DNA of 64,000 nucleotides from Paenibacillus sp. SZ31 (lineage in GTDB: Bacteria; Bacillota; Bacilli; Paenibacillales; Paenibacillaceae), in contig NZ_JABBEA010000004.1 of the NCBI RefSeq assembly GCF_012912005.1, positions 62,001 through 126,000 on the forward strand. The letters run 5' to 3'. A model generated the notes under the pieces. That model had not been told where the DNA came from. It did no database searches and worked only from the letters and a program-made list of their open reading frames with translations. Positions 25,715 to 38,457 of this stretch are shown here, in pieces. A program made the translations under genes and the position numbers. Position 1 is the first letter of the stretch; each line of letters opens with the position of its first letter.

Positions 25715-25744
25715 TTTGTACAGTTTTTACTGTACAAACATTAT
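25715..25744 (+). promoter_or_regulatory. opuA promoter with overlapping palindromic operator
   Basis: TTTGTACAG (25715-25723) and its exact complement CTGTACAAA (25730-25738) flank six bases; a third half-site TGTACTG follows at 25744-25750. The same stretch reads as a sigma-A promoter: TTGTAC at 25716-25721, 17-base spacer, CATTAT at 25739-25744. A protein bound here would block RNA polymerase. The divergent GbsR-like regulator is the obvious candidate; that is inference. Confidence 0.65.
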
Positions 25745-25919
25745 GTACTGTTTATTCGGTTGCTATACGGGGTAAGTATTGTTAGAATACAAAACGTTAC
25801 CCAGAAAGACGGGAAGCGAAGCAACAACTACCGGATTTCGTGGCTGGGCGCATAAGTGTATGGGCTTATGGATGCTGAAAGCCGTTCGAAGTGCACAACA
25901 CATCAGAAGGGGTGAAAAC

Positions 25920-29703
<3,784 letters not shown>

Positions 29704-29735
29704 ACCAGATTGAGATGAATAAACCTGAATTTGGT

Positions 29736-29769
29736 AAAAAGACCACCGAAATTTTTCGGTGGTCTTTTT
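29736..29769 (+). terminator. Terminator of the opuA operon
   Basis: AAAAAGACCACCGAA pairs exactly with TTCGGTGGTCTTTTT around a four-base loop; followed by further T residues. Confidence 0.95.
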
Positions 29770-29945
29770 CTTTTGGCTATGATTTTTTCAAGCATGCCAA
29801 TTTGACTTGCTATTCAATCTTGGTCATACTGCTACCTTAAGCATTCACACGCTTTTTTCCATTCAACGCTACGCACATATCCTCTTACTTCGCTCATGAA
29901 CACTCTATGTAGATAGTACTTGGTGAGTGCGATTATTTCCAACAA

Positions 29946-30158
29946 CTATCCGATCAGCAACAGTAGTACACCAATGACAATCATGACAACACCGAGAATA
30001 CCATACACCACTCTTGCGCCCTGCCGACCAATAGTCTTCACAAAAATCCCTGCTCTAAAGCTCTTCATAAACCAATCCCAATTGTTGATACCACCGAGTA
30101 AACTAAAAATTCCTGCCGCTATGGCAAATAGTGCGATTAAAACGGGTTGTTCTTGCAT
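29946..30158 (-). CDS. Small membrane protein, resembles immunity protein 17 family
   Basis: 70 residues with two transmembrane helices (VLIALFAIAAGIFSLLGGI and VVYGILGVVMIVIGVLLLLI) joined by a loop NWDWFMKSFRAGIFVKTIGR followed by QGAR. The loop pattern Trp-Phe ... Gly-Arg-x-Gly-Ala-Arg and the following Tyr-Gly-Ile-Leu-Gly recall the Imm17 family, but no toxin gene is next to it. ATG at 30158 follows AGGAG. It could equally be a generic small membrane protein. The 240 bases between this gene and the opuA operon hold only the opuA terminator. Confidence 0.6.
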   Translation of the reverse strand: MQEQPVLIALFAIAAGIFSLLGGINNWDWFMKSFRAGIFVKTIGRQGARVVYGILGVVMIVIGVLLLLIG

Positions 30159-30230
30159 TTCGTCAACACTCCTATAATATAATCCTGTCTACTATACCTT
30201 CACTTGGTGAAAATTAACAGGCATAAATTA

Positions 30231-30268
30231 GAAAAAAACAGCTTGCAGACTCCCATCTGCAAGCTGTT
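30231..30268 (-). terminator. Terminator of the large nuclease gene
   Basis: On the minus strand AACAGCTTGCAGA pairs with TCTGCAAGCTGTT around a six-base loop, followed by seven T residues. It lies 23 bases after the stop codon. Confidence 0.93.
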
Positions 30269-30291
30269 CTAAACCGTCTGTATCATGCGTA

Positions 30292-33200
30292 TTATTGCTT
30301 TTGCAACTCGCTTGCCGACAATAGCAGGGTCACCACTTCAGCACGTGTTGCTTCGGCGAGTGGATTAAACATATTTTCCCCTGTTCCCTTCACCAGTCCT
30401 GCATCATATGCAGCAGCGATATATGGAACAGCCCAAGCCGGTACTTTATCGGCGTCCACGAAACTCAGTGCCGAATTCGACTGTACTGGGAGACCGAGTG
30501 CTCTGACGAGCATAACTGTCATCTCTACCCGCGATACTTTGCCCGAAGAACGGAACGTATCATCCGTATATCCACTAATGATGCCTTGATCTACTGCCTG
30601 AGCAATAAAGGATTGTGCCCATGCAGGTATCCCAGCAGCATCCTTAAACGTCAATGCCTTGTTGCTGGCTGGAAGTTCAAATGCTCTTCCCAACATCACA
30701 ATGAATTCGGCGCGTGTGGCTGGTGCATTCGGACGGAAATTACCATCCTGATACCCGTTCACAATTCCCCGGGAAATGGCCTGCTCAATGGCAGCAGCTG
30801 CCCAGTGATTTCCGATGTCCTTCATGTCTACAACCGGTGTGGTTGGATTAGGATTTCCTCCATTACCCGGAACGCTTGGCGTAGTTGGGTTTGTAGGAAT
30901 GGTTGGTGTAGTTGGTGTAGTCGGTGTCGTTGGAGTTACAGGCGGAGTTGGTGTTGTAGAACCTCCACCACTGTTACCACTGCCCGGATTACTTCCATTA
31001 TTGCCGCCACCATTACCAGGATTGCTTCCATTTCCGTCCCCCGGAAGTGTCGTGCCCTTCAGATCCGTACTACGTCCTTCCGTCACTTGATCGACTGTAC
31101 CTACACGGTCCAGATGTTCATGGAAGATTTCATAATCGACCAGATTCAATTCGTAGAATCGATTATCATCTTTCGCTATTCTCATAGCACGATAGAAGTC
31201 TCCACCGTTAGCCATGAATGAATTGGTAGCGACGATATAGTACCCGTTCGGATCGATATCCGAGTACGTCCCGTCTGCATTCTTAATCTGAACTTTGACC
31301 ACACGTTGACCAACTTGGGTCACGGTGTTGGTGGTAGCATCAATTTTTTCGCCTGGTTTCGTGGAATCGTAGTAGAAACGCATGCCTGCCACTTGCGGGA
31401 AGCGCCCTTCTCCCGTTTCCACACCACTAACGCCATTTTCCAACGCGGCTGTGATTTCCTTGCCTGTCATTTTCAACGCAGACAGATTATTAGCGAATGG
31501 CATCACAGTCAGGAGATTGCCCAGCGTAATATCACCTATCTGGAATGAAACACGAATGCCGCCGCCGTTCTGGATCGCCACGTATCCTTTGACGTCGTTT
31601 TCCTGCACAATGGATTTCACTTTCTCCAGCATACCGTCTGTCATCAGGTTTCCTAAATTGGTTTCCTGTTTCCGTACAGTGCCACGTTCTCCATCCAGGA
31701 AGACATTCGTTTTACCGATAATCGTTTTCTTGAACTGTTCCAACTGAGGAGCATATTCTTTCAGCTTGTTTGCGGCTTCCACGTCATCAGCATAGATGAA
31801 TTGGTTGGCAGCATCTTTCGCATCCAGACTCAACAATTTGCCGTTCCACTTCTTCAATATACCTGCTTCATCAAACGTAACATCCAATTGACCAAGAGAA
31901 ACGTCATATTCCCCGGTTTGCACAACCAATGTTGGCTCATCTTGGCTGCTCACAACAATCGGTTCCTTCAGAATGGTGTGTGAATGACCACCTACCACAA
32001 TATCGATCCCTTCCACGGCTTCAGCCAATTTGAGATCCTCTGAGTAGCCAAGGTGAGTCAAAGCAATGATTTTATTGATACCTTCATTTTGCAGCATCTC
32101 TACAGTTGCTTGTGCACTTGCCTTATAATCGACAAACTTCAAGTCATCTCCCGGTGAAGAAAGAGATACTGTGTCCGGTGTCGTCAGTCCGAAAATACCG
32201 ACTCGCTCACCATTCACTTCCGTAATAATCGCCGGATAGATTTCGGCTTTCTCACCCGGATCACCGATGCTATTGTTGTACAAACCACTCAAGCTCGCAT
32301 CCTTTGAATAATCAATATTAGCACTTACAAACGGGAACTCTGCTTTTTCAATAAATGCTTTCAGTACGCTTGGACCTTTATCAAACTCATGGTTACCAAA
32401 GGTCATCGCATCATATCCGATCATGTTCATGAACTCCAGATCAGCCAAACCATTAAACAGATTGAAGTACAATGTACCAGAGAATACGTCCCCTGCATCC
32501 AGCACCAGGGTATTATCATTGCGTGCTTCCTTAATTGCCGTTACTCGGCGCGGGATGTTATCCAGATGTGCATGCGTATCATTCGTGTGCAGTACGCGCA
32601 GATTGAAGTCCCCTTCTTCCACTGGATCTCCAATACTTAATTGTGCAAGCAGTGGATCATGGTCGCTCACCCGTCCATCCGCTGTCTCAAAATCGGCATT
32701 CACATGTACCACTTCGATGGCTGCTGTCTCAGTCAAATTTTTACTCACCAGAATGTGATCCAGTGTCTGAGAATTTCCATCATAGATGTAGGAATATCGT
32801 TGATTTTCTGGCAGTTCGTTTACCAGATTGTCCAGTTCATTACCTTCGACAATGCTCAGGGTATTCGAGAATTGGAAGTCATTAAAATCGCCGAGAACAG
32901 CGACATTGACCTCATGGTCTTTGTTCAGTAACTCTTTCACAAACCCATTCACCAACGCAGCTTGCTTCGCACGTTGAACTTCACTGCTTCGAGTCGCAGG
33001 CTGTATGCTTCCAAAAGGTTTCAGGTCTCCACCTTTCGAATTGAAGTGATTGGCAATCACCACTACACGTTCACCATTGAATTCGAATTCAGCGGCGAGC
33101 GGTTTGCGGGAGCTGGCGAACGCCTCGTCCCCTGGTGCAATACGACCCGGATTATTGGAGAGACTGCCGTCAGCTTTGACTGTGATCGCTGTCGTAGCAT

Positions 33201-35457
33201 TTCCTTTTCCAATACCAGTAGCCAACGATACTCGGTTCGGTTGATACAGGAATCCTACACGAATATTGGCACCCGGTGCCCCACCATCCTTGTTATTTTC
33301 CGGAGAAATCTCACTATATCGATATGTTGGTCCGTTATTCGCTTTGATTGCATCAATTAGAGTCTGAAAACTCTCATTAGCTGCTGTTGTACCTGTGTCG
33401 GCATCGCCATCGTTATCTTGAACTTCCATGATGCCAATGATATCTGGCGTACTCAGATTATCCACGATGATTTTACCAATTTTATTGGCTCGTGTTGCAT
33501 CTTTTTTGCTGAAGTTCTCCACATTAAACGTAGCAATGGTCAGTTTATCTGCAGCTTGTTCAATGGAAGTAGTCGCTTGTTTCGTTTCTCCAGGGATAAC
33601 TGCTGGCAAATTCCCTTCAGGACTCACCTTAAAATTGCCGCTAGAGTATGTCATTACTCCGATTACATTACCATCCAACTTATCGCCTGTTTTAACTGCT
33701 TTGGAAGGTTTCTTGCTAATAAAAAGACGCTGTGGATTGAGATCACTCTCATTCATACCTTTCTTGTTATCGGTCAGAATAACACCACCCGCAGGTGTGC
33801 GAAGTGGATTGTTCTCACCATTATCCACAACAACGGCCAGACCCGGTTGACTGGAGTATGGACCTATAATTTCAGGCTTTTCCAGTTCAACACGCATGCC
33901 TTCCAAACTTTCAAAAAAGTCTATAGCATCCGTCTCGGGATTAAATTCTGCAAAAGAGTCTGAGTCAATGACGGTTGGAATTACACGTCCATTGACACCC
34001 AACTTCACAGGTGCAGGTAGATCTACCTTATCTATTACTTTTACAATGGCACTCGCCGTAATCTGCGTGGTGGTTAATTCGTTAACCGCCCCATATTCCG
34101 TAACTTTCCCAGATACCTTCACCTGATTGCCAACGATAACTCCATGACTCGGCTTATACACTTGAATGGCTTCGGATGTACGTTCATCCGCATCGACTTT
34201 ATCCGGAAGTTCTTGCATGTAAAAACTGCTTGTACTGACGGAGGTAACAATACCTTCGATATCCTTAACATCGTATCCGTTAAAAACAGAGGTATGTCCT
34301 GCACCCTGAATATCATGGATACGCAAGTCTTCTTTATCAGGAAGTACTTGATACGTAAAGGTGTATACTGCACTGGATTGTCCATTAAGAATGGCAACGG
34401 CCTTGATTACGATGTCTTGATCAATCACCAATGGGCTGCTATACACGGCCGAAGAAGAAGTAGGCTCTGTTCGATCCGTTGTGTAATGTACAACTGCACC
34501 CTCGGCTGGAGAGGTTAATGTGACTTCATTGTTTCGGGGAATTCCACCGGATGGAACACTTGCCATCACAGACAGGCTATTTTCTACAACATCTGCGGCT
34601 GTTCTAGGCAAAATCTCTAATCCGTAATTACTGTTGAAGGTCAGAACACCCTGCACATATTCGTAGGTTTTGCCAACAGTTAGCGCGGTAGGAGAGTTTT
34701 TGGCATAAATCGTCATCTCAGCACCATGACGATCCGTAGCGTAAAACGTCGAACTACTGCCACGTGTTACCTGGATATCTCTTACTTCGACAAACATTCC
34801 CTCATACTTTTCCCCTGGACCTTTGTTACTTTGATCTGCTGGTCTGACAAAGTCTGTGGACACCATATTTTTGGGTCCGGGGAGTGTTACATTTTTCTCA
34901 GTTACCTTCATGTATCCTTCGGTAAAACCTGACTTATCCTTCTCAATCTGGACGAGTCCGCTGTAGTGGGTAATTGGACCATATACTTCAATGCGATCCC
35001 CCACGTCAACTTGATTCTTCGCTCGGACTACAATGCCAGCTTCTTCGTCTTGAATATAATAATTCGTGAATTCTCCGGAGAGTTCACTGTACGTTACGAC
35101 ACCTGAAACGGCTACATTAGTATTTGGTGCAAGTACTCGCGCATCAGCGATGGATATGATTCCAGCCACGTCTGCTTCCTGCACTTCTGAGTTATCCGTC
35201 TCAGCTGCTTCCTCACTTTCAGTTCCATCCAATTCATCAACTTCGTTAGTCAGTGACTCTAGGTCTGAAGATTCTTCAGTTGGGATAGCATCCGGTATGG
35301 AGGTCTCCTGATCACTTGTTTGCGGCTGTTCCGTTACTACACTTTCCTCATCAGCATATGCGGTGCTACTTAATCCACCTATTGGTGCCGCACCTGTAAC
35401 GACAAGAACGAAAACCAGAAACCCTTGTGCCCAACGTTTCACTTGCTTGTTGTTCAT
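30292..35457 (-). CDS. Surface multidomain nuclease / 5'-nucleotidase with SLH anchor
   Basis: 1721 residues, secreted (signal peptide to about GLSSTAYA). Order of domains: OB-fold nuclease-associated domain (about 105-240), chitobiase-like C-terminal module (about 305-375, VHYTTDRTEPTSSSAVYSSP), second OB-like domain (about 375-480), an endonuclease/exonuclease/phosphatase domain (about 637-935; IATFNVENFS, ending VSDHDPLLAQLS), a metallo-5'-nucleotidase (about 950-1440; LRVLHTNDTHAHLD, TFGNHEFDKG), a Gly/Asn then Thr-Pro repeat linker, and three SLH repeats (about 1545-1715). It resembles B. subtilis YhcR plus an ExeM-like nuclease. It should degrade extracellular DNA and nucleotides to nucleosides and phosphate at the cell wall. 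ATG at 35457 has GTAGGA before it. Not next to other nucleases. Confidence 0.95.
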   Translation of the reverse strand: MNNKQVKRWAQGFLVFVLVVTGAAPIGGLSSTAYADEESVVTEQPQTSDQETSIPDAIPTEESSDLESLTNEVDELDGTESEEAAETDNSEVQEADVAGIISIADARVLAPNTNVAVSGVVTYSELSGEFTNYYIQDEEAGIVVRAKNQVDVGDRIEVYGPITHYSGLVQIEKDKSGFTEGYMKVTEKNVTLPGPKNMVSTDFVRPADQSNKGPGEKYEGMFVEVRDIQVTRGSSSTFYATDRHGAEMTIYAKNSPTALTVGKTYEYVQGVLTFNSNYGLEILPRTAADVVENSLSVMASVPSGGIPRNNEVTLTSPAEGAVVHYTTDRTEPTSSSAVYSSPLVIDQDIVIKAVAILNGQSSAVYTFTYQVLPDKEDLRIHDIQGAGHTSVFNGYDVKDIEGIVTSVSTSSFYMQELPDKVDADERTSEAIQVYKPSHGVIVGNQVKVSGKVTEYGAVNELTTTQITASAIVKVIDKVDLPAPVKLGVNGRVIPTVIDSDSFAEFNPETDAIDFFESLEGMRVELEKPEIIGPYSSQPGLAVVVDNGENNPLRTPAGGVILTDNKKGMNESDLNPQRLFISKKPSKAVKTGDKLDGNVIGVMTYSSGNFKVSPEGNLPAVIPGETKQATTSIEQAADKLTIATFNVENFSKKDATRANKIGKIIVDNLSTPDIIGIMEVQDNDGDADTGTTAANESFQTLIDAIKANNGPTYRYSEISPENNKDGGAPGANIRVGFLYQPNRVSLATGIGKGNATTAITVKADGSLSNNPGRIAPGDEAFASSRKPLAAEFEFNGERVVVIANHFNSKGGDLKPFGSIQPATRSSEVQRAKQAALVNGFVKELLNKDHEVNVAVLGDFNDFQFSNTLSIVEGNELDNLVNELPENQRYSYIYDGNSQTLDHILVSKNLTETAAIEVVHVNADFETADGRVSDHDPLLAQLSIGDPVEEGDFNLRVLHTNDTHAHLDNIPRRVTAIKEARNDNTLVLDAGDVFSGTLYFNLFNGLADLEFMNMIGYDAMTFGNHEFDKGPSVLKAFIEKAEFPFVSANIDYSKDASLSGLYNNSIGDPGEKAEIYPAIITEVNGERVGIFGLTTPDTVSLSSPGDDLKFVDYKASAQATVEMLQNEGINKIIALTHLGYSEDLKLAEAVEGIDIVVGGHSHTILKEPIVVSSQDEPTLVVQTGEYDVSLGQLDVTFDEAGILKKWNGKLLSLDAKDAANQFIYADDVEAANKLKEYAPQLEQFKKTIIGKTNVFLDGERGTVRKQETNLGNLMTDGMLEKVKSIVQENDVKGYVAIQNGGGIRVSFQIGDITLGNLLTVMPFANNLSALKMTGKEITAALENGVSGVETGEGRFPQVAGMRFYYDSTKPGEKIDATTNTVTQVGQRVVKVQIKNADGTYSDIDPNGYYIVATNSFMANGGDFYRAMRIAKDDNRFYELNLVDYEIFHEHLDRVGTVDQVTEGRSTDLKGTTLPGDGNGSNPGNGGGNNGSNPGSGNSGGGSTTPTPPVTPTTPTTPTTPTIPTNPTTPSVPGNGGNPNPTTPVVDMKDIGNHWAAAAIEQAISRGIVNGYQDGNFRPNAPATRAEFIVMLGRAFELPASNKALTFKDAAGIPAWAQSFIAQAVDQGIISGYTDDTFRSSGKVSRVEMTVMLVRALGLPVQSNSALSFVDADKVPAWAVPYIAAAYDAGLVKGTGENMFNPLAEATRAEVVTLLLSASELQKQ

Positions 35458-35886
35458 TCGTCCTACCCCCATGTTTTCAACTTGGCAATCATTTGTTCAG
35501 ACAGCTTGTACATTAGTTCAAATATAAGATAACTGAATAACAGACTCGTGTAAACAATATTTCTTCAATATGAAAGAAAATAGAACATATACATTACAGA
35601 AAGAAATTATTTTCTCTTCTTTAAAGCTAAATAGGACTAATTTATGATCAAAATCATGTCTTTTTGATCTTTTTGAGTCATGTTTATGTGCACATTAAAC
35701 TATTTAGGTTAGATAAATTAACATACTAGATATGAATTGTTTATTATTTCGACATTTAATGACAACATCTATCTATCCCTTTTTAAGAAAAATCAGACTT
35801 AAGTCTTATAGAATTTCAAGACAAAGGCATAACAATACGACGATCAGGATTGATCGCCGCATCTTTATTTTGAGATTAACCTAAAA
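35458..35886. other. AT-rich intergenic region upstream of the nuclease gene
   Basis: 429 bases, rich in A+T, without a gene. On the minus strand a plausible sigma-A promoter reads TTTACA, 16 bases, TTATCT at about 35530-35560. A short perfect stem CGATCA/TGATCG lies at 35840-35855 after ugpB. No clear run of PhoP boxes was recognised. Confidence 0.5.
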
Positions 35887-37260
35887 TTATTTCTTCACCG
35901 TGCTGTTATACTGTGCAATCTTGTCTGTAATTTGTTTGGCTGCTGCATCCAGCGCTTCCTGTGGTGTACCTTGTCCATTCAGGACCGTTTCAATCGCTCC
36001 TTCGACAAGTTGTCTGGCTTCTGGGAATACACCCATTAATGCCCCGGATGTTGCTGTCGAATCCGCGGAAGCGTGCAATTGGTCGACTGCTGTCTGGAAT
36101 TGCGGGTACTTCGTCATATTATCCTTTAATACTTGCTCTTCGTAGGCTGCTGTCGTAATAGGGAAGTATCCTGTCGCAACACTCCAGTTCGCTTGTACCT
36201 CTGGTGTAGCCAAGTACTTGATGAATTCCCACGCCGCTTGTTGTTGCGCTTCCGATTTGTTATTCATGATGTACAAGCTCGCTCCACCCACTACAACGCC
36301 GCCTTCTTTGGCATCCGCTGGACGAGGCAGGAAGCCTGTTCCCAGTTCAAACTTGCCACCTGAACCTTCTACGATTTTACGCAGGCCAGCTGTGGAATCA
36401 AGAGTCATACCGATTTGCTGAGCTGTAAATGCTGCTGTTGTATCGTCTGTGCTACGTCCCAGATTGGAGAGGGTTTTCTCGTCGATCATCTTTTTCCACC
36501 ACGTTAATGTCTTCACTCCAGCTTCGGAGTTCAACAGAGACTCTGTGGCTGCTTCGGTTCTTCCGTTACCATTGTTTACATAATCTGCATTCTGGTTCGC
36601 AAAGAACTGTTCCATGAACCAGCCGTATATCGCCATGGATGCTCCTGGCTTCCCGTCTTTTGCCAGTGCTTTTGCCGCTTGCTCAAACTCTTCATACGTC
36701 TTCGGCGGGTTCTCCGGGTCCAGACCTGCTGCTTTGAACATATCCTTGTTATAGTACAGAATCGGGTTTGATGTGTTGAACGGCATCGCGTTCAATTTGC
36801 CATCGATGGTGTAGTATCGGATGATGTTCGGCTCCAGTTGGGACAGGTCGAATTGGTCCTTGTCGATGAACTGTTGTACGGGCGTAATCATGCCCGAATC
36901 GATCATGAACTTGCTACCGATCTCGTAGACCTGGATAATGTCAGGACCACTGTCTGAGCCCATGGATGCTTTGAGTTTGTTCAGACTTTCATCGTACTTC
37001 CCTTGATAGATGGGTTTCACCTGAATCTCCGGATGGCTAGCGTTAAAGTCGGAAGCGAGTTGGTTAATGGCTTTCTCCCCTGCGCCAGACATGGAGTGCC
37101 ACCACGTCAATTGTGTTGTTTCAGCGGCGGCTGCTTCTGCTGGTGCGCCACTTGCCGGGCTGCTCGTTTCTGCTTTCGTTCCGCAAGCGGAGATGACCAA
37201 CATGAGTGCAGCCAGCATTAATGCAAATGTTCCTCTTTTTTTCAAACGAAATCCGTTCAT
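35887..37260 (-). CDS. ugpB: Glycerol-3-phosphate ABC transporter substrate-binding lipoprotein (UgpB-like)
   Basis: 457-residue binding protein. Signal peptide ALMLAALMLVISAC with lipobox cysteine near residue 26. The ligand domain opens TQLTWWHSMSGAGEKAINQL, closely matching UgpB (WHSM), then DIIQVYEIGSKFMIDSG and PFNTSNPILYYNKDMFKAAG, also typical of UgpB. It captures sn-glycerol-3-phosphate or glycerophosphodiesters outside the cell. It lies after the two permease genes, separated from them by 375 bases containing a copy of the dispersed repeat, so it may have its own promoter. No ATPase gene is present; a shared sugar ATPase (MsmX/UgpC type) must serve it. Confidence 0.88.
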   Translation of the reverse strand: MNGFRLKKRGTFALMLAALMLVISACGTKAETSSPASGAPAEAAAAETTQLTWWHSMSGAGEKAINQLASDFNASHPEIQVKPIYQGKYDESLNKLKASMGSDSGPDIIQVYEIGSKFMIDSGMITPVQQFIDKDQFDLSQLEPNIIRYYTIDGKLNAMPFNTSNPILYYNKDMFKAAGLDPENPPKTYEEFEQAAKALAKDGKPGASMAIYGWFMEQFFANQNADYVNNGNGRTEAATESLLNSEAGVKTLTWWKKMIDEKTLSNLGRSTDDTTAAFTAQQIGMTLDSTAGLRKIVEGSGGKFELGTGFLPRPADAKEGGVVVGGASLYIMNNKSEAQQQAAWEFIKYLATPEVQANWSVATGYFPITTAAYEEQVLKDNMTKYPQFQTAVDQLHASADSTATSGALMGVFPEARQLVEGAIETVLNGQGTPQEALDAAAKQITDKIAQYNSTVKK

Positions 37261-37635
37261 AATCGCTCTCCTTTTATATGGCTCGCTTACAATAAAATCT
37301 TGGGGATGACGCGGTGTGGCCGTTACGGTTACGAATCGTTCTTTTGATCGCTGTTATCCCCGGATTTTTCTCATTCCCCCTCTCAAAGGGGAAAATCCGG
37401 GGATAAAGGCGAACGCTTCGCTTCTTCAGAATCGATTTCGTCCCCTCCACTACTACCGTCGTTCATTTCAACATCTTATTTGAAGCACGAGCCTCATTTT
37501 ATTCGCTCCTGGTATCTAAAACCGTAGACCTTGTACGAAGATACAAGGTTTAATTCAAAACCTCTTAATCAAAATCTTTAGATCAAAACCTTCAGAGCTT
37601 CCACTTCAATTAAATAGTTGTAAAACTTTCTCTCC
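37261..37635. other. Intergenic region between ugpE and ugpB
   Basis: 375 bases without a gene, containing the repeat at about 37347-37447. The rest is ordinary AT-rich leader sequence that should contain the ugpB promoter or an RNA processing site. Confidence 0.55.
37347..37447. repeat. Palindromic intergenic repeat, copy 2 (inner part)
   Basis: About 100 bases match the reverse complement of 1646-1740 closely: ATCGCTGTTATCCCC at the left, GGGGAAAATCCGGGGATAAA in the middle and GGCGAACGCTTCGCTT at the right. The centre folds on itself (ATCCCCGGATTTT with AAAATCCGGGGAT). Terminal arms seen in copy 1 are not clear here. Confidence 0.72.
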
Positions 37636-38457
37636 TTACCCCTTCAGCGCGCCTGCGGCCATTCCGCGGACAAGTTGTTTCAACCCGAAGATCAATAGCA
37701 GTAAGGATGGTAGAATCACCATTGCTGTTCCGGCAAATACCAGATTCCATGCTGTGGATTCCTGGAACTCCAGCATCGAAATTCCGATCTGTGCGGTTCT
37801 CATTTCCGGTGTGTTTGTCACCAGCAGCGGCCAGAGATACGAATTGTACATGCTTAAGAATGAATAGATTGCCAGTGTACCAAGTGCCGGACGGGACAAA
37901 GGCAAGACATGCGATATGAAATAGCGAATATGACCACAACCGTCGATCCTCGCCGCCTCGAACAATTCCTTGGGTAGCTGCATGAAGAACTGTCTTAGCA
38001 GGAATGTACCAAACGCCGTTGCCAGAAACGGCACCGTCAGTCCTTGATAACTATCCAGCCAGCCCCAGCTACGAACCGTGAGGTAATTTGGGATCATCGT
38101 TACTTCCCATGGAATCATCATCGTTGCGACAAACATGCTGAAGATGACGTTTTTGCCTTTGAACTGCATTTTCGCAAACGCATAAGCTGCCATACTCGCT
38201 GTAATCAATTGACCAAGCGTCGTCAGTCCTGCGACAAGAAAGGTATTGCCGATAAATCGACCGATCGGAACAATATCGAACACTTCGCTAAAGTTGGACA
38301 GATCGATTGAATTTGGAATGATATGCGGCGGATAAGCGCTCGCATCTTCCGGCGTCATGACGGCCATGAAAAAGGTGTACATCACCGGATACAGCACAAG
38401 TGCTGCACAGATCGTCAGTAATACATACAACAGCGTTTTGGTCCATGTCGCACTCAT
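37636..38457 (-). CDS. ugpE: Glycerol-3-phosphate ABC transporter permease (UgpE-like)
   Basis: 273-residue MalG/UgpE-type inner-membrane permease with six helices and the EAA loop EAARIDGCGHIRYFISHVLP, which docks to the ATPase. I chose ATG at 38457 because it overlaps the upstream ugpA stop in ATGA (four bases), classic translational coupling; an in-frame ATG at 38484 lies inside ugpA without a binding site. Pairs with UgpA to form the channel; UgpB follows downstream. Likely Pho-regulated if the substrate guess is right, though no PhoP box is visible. Confidence 0.9.
   Translation of the reverse strand: MSATWTKTLLYVLLTICAALVLYPVMYTFFMAVMTPEDASAYPPHIIPNSIDLSNFSEVFDIVPIGRFIGNTFLVAGLTTLGQLITASMAAYAFAKMQFKGKNVIFSMFVATMMIPWEVTMIPNYLTVRSWGWLDSYQGLTVPFLATAFGTFLLRQFFMQLPKELFEAARIDGCGHIRYFISHVLPLSRPALGTLAIYSFLSMYNSYLWPLLVTNTPEMRTAQIGISMLEFQESTAWNLVFAGTAMVILPSLLLLIFGLKQLVRGMAAGALKG

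Noticed and set aside
30815..31090. Gly/Val/Pro-rich plus-strand frame and apparent repeats
   Set aside because: Antisense of the Thr-Pro and Gly-Asn linker of the SLH nuclease; the repeats are codon-level low complexity, not CRISPR.
35458..35886. PhoP boxes upstream of the nuclease gene
   Set aside because: TTAACA-like words occur, but not with the regular spacing needed, and such words are expected in AT-rich sequence.
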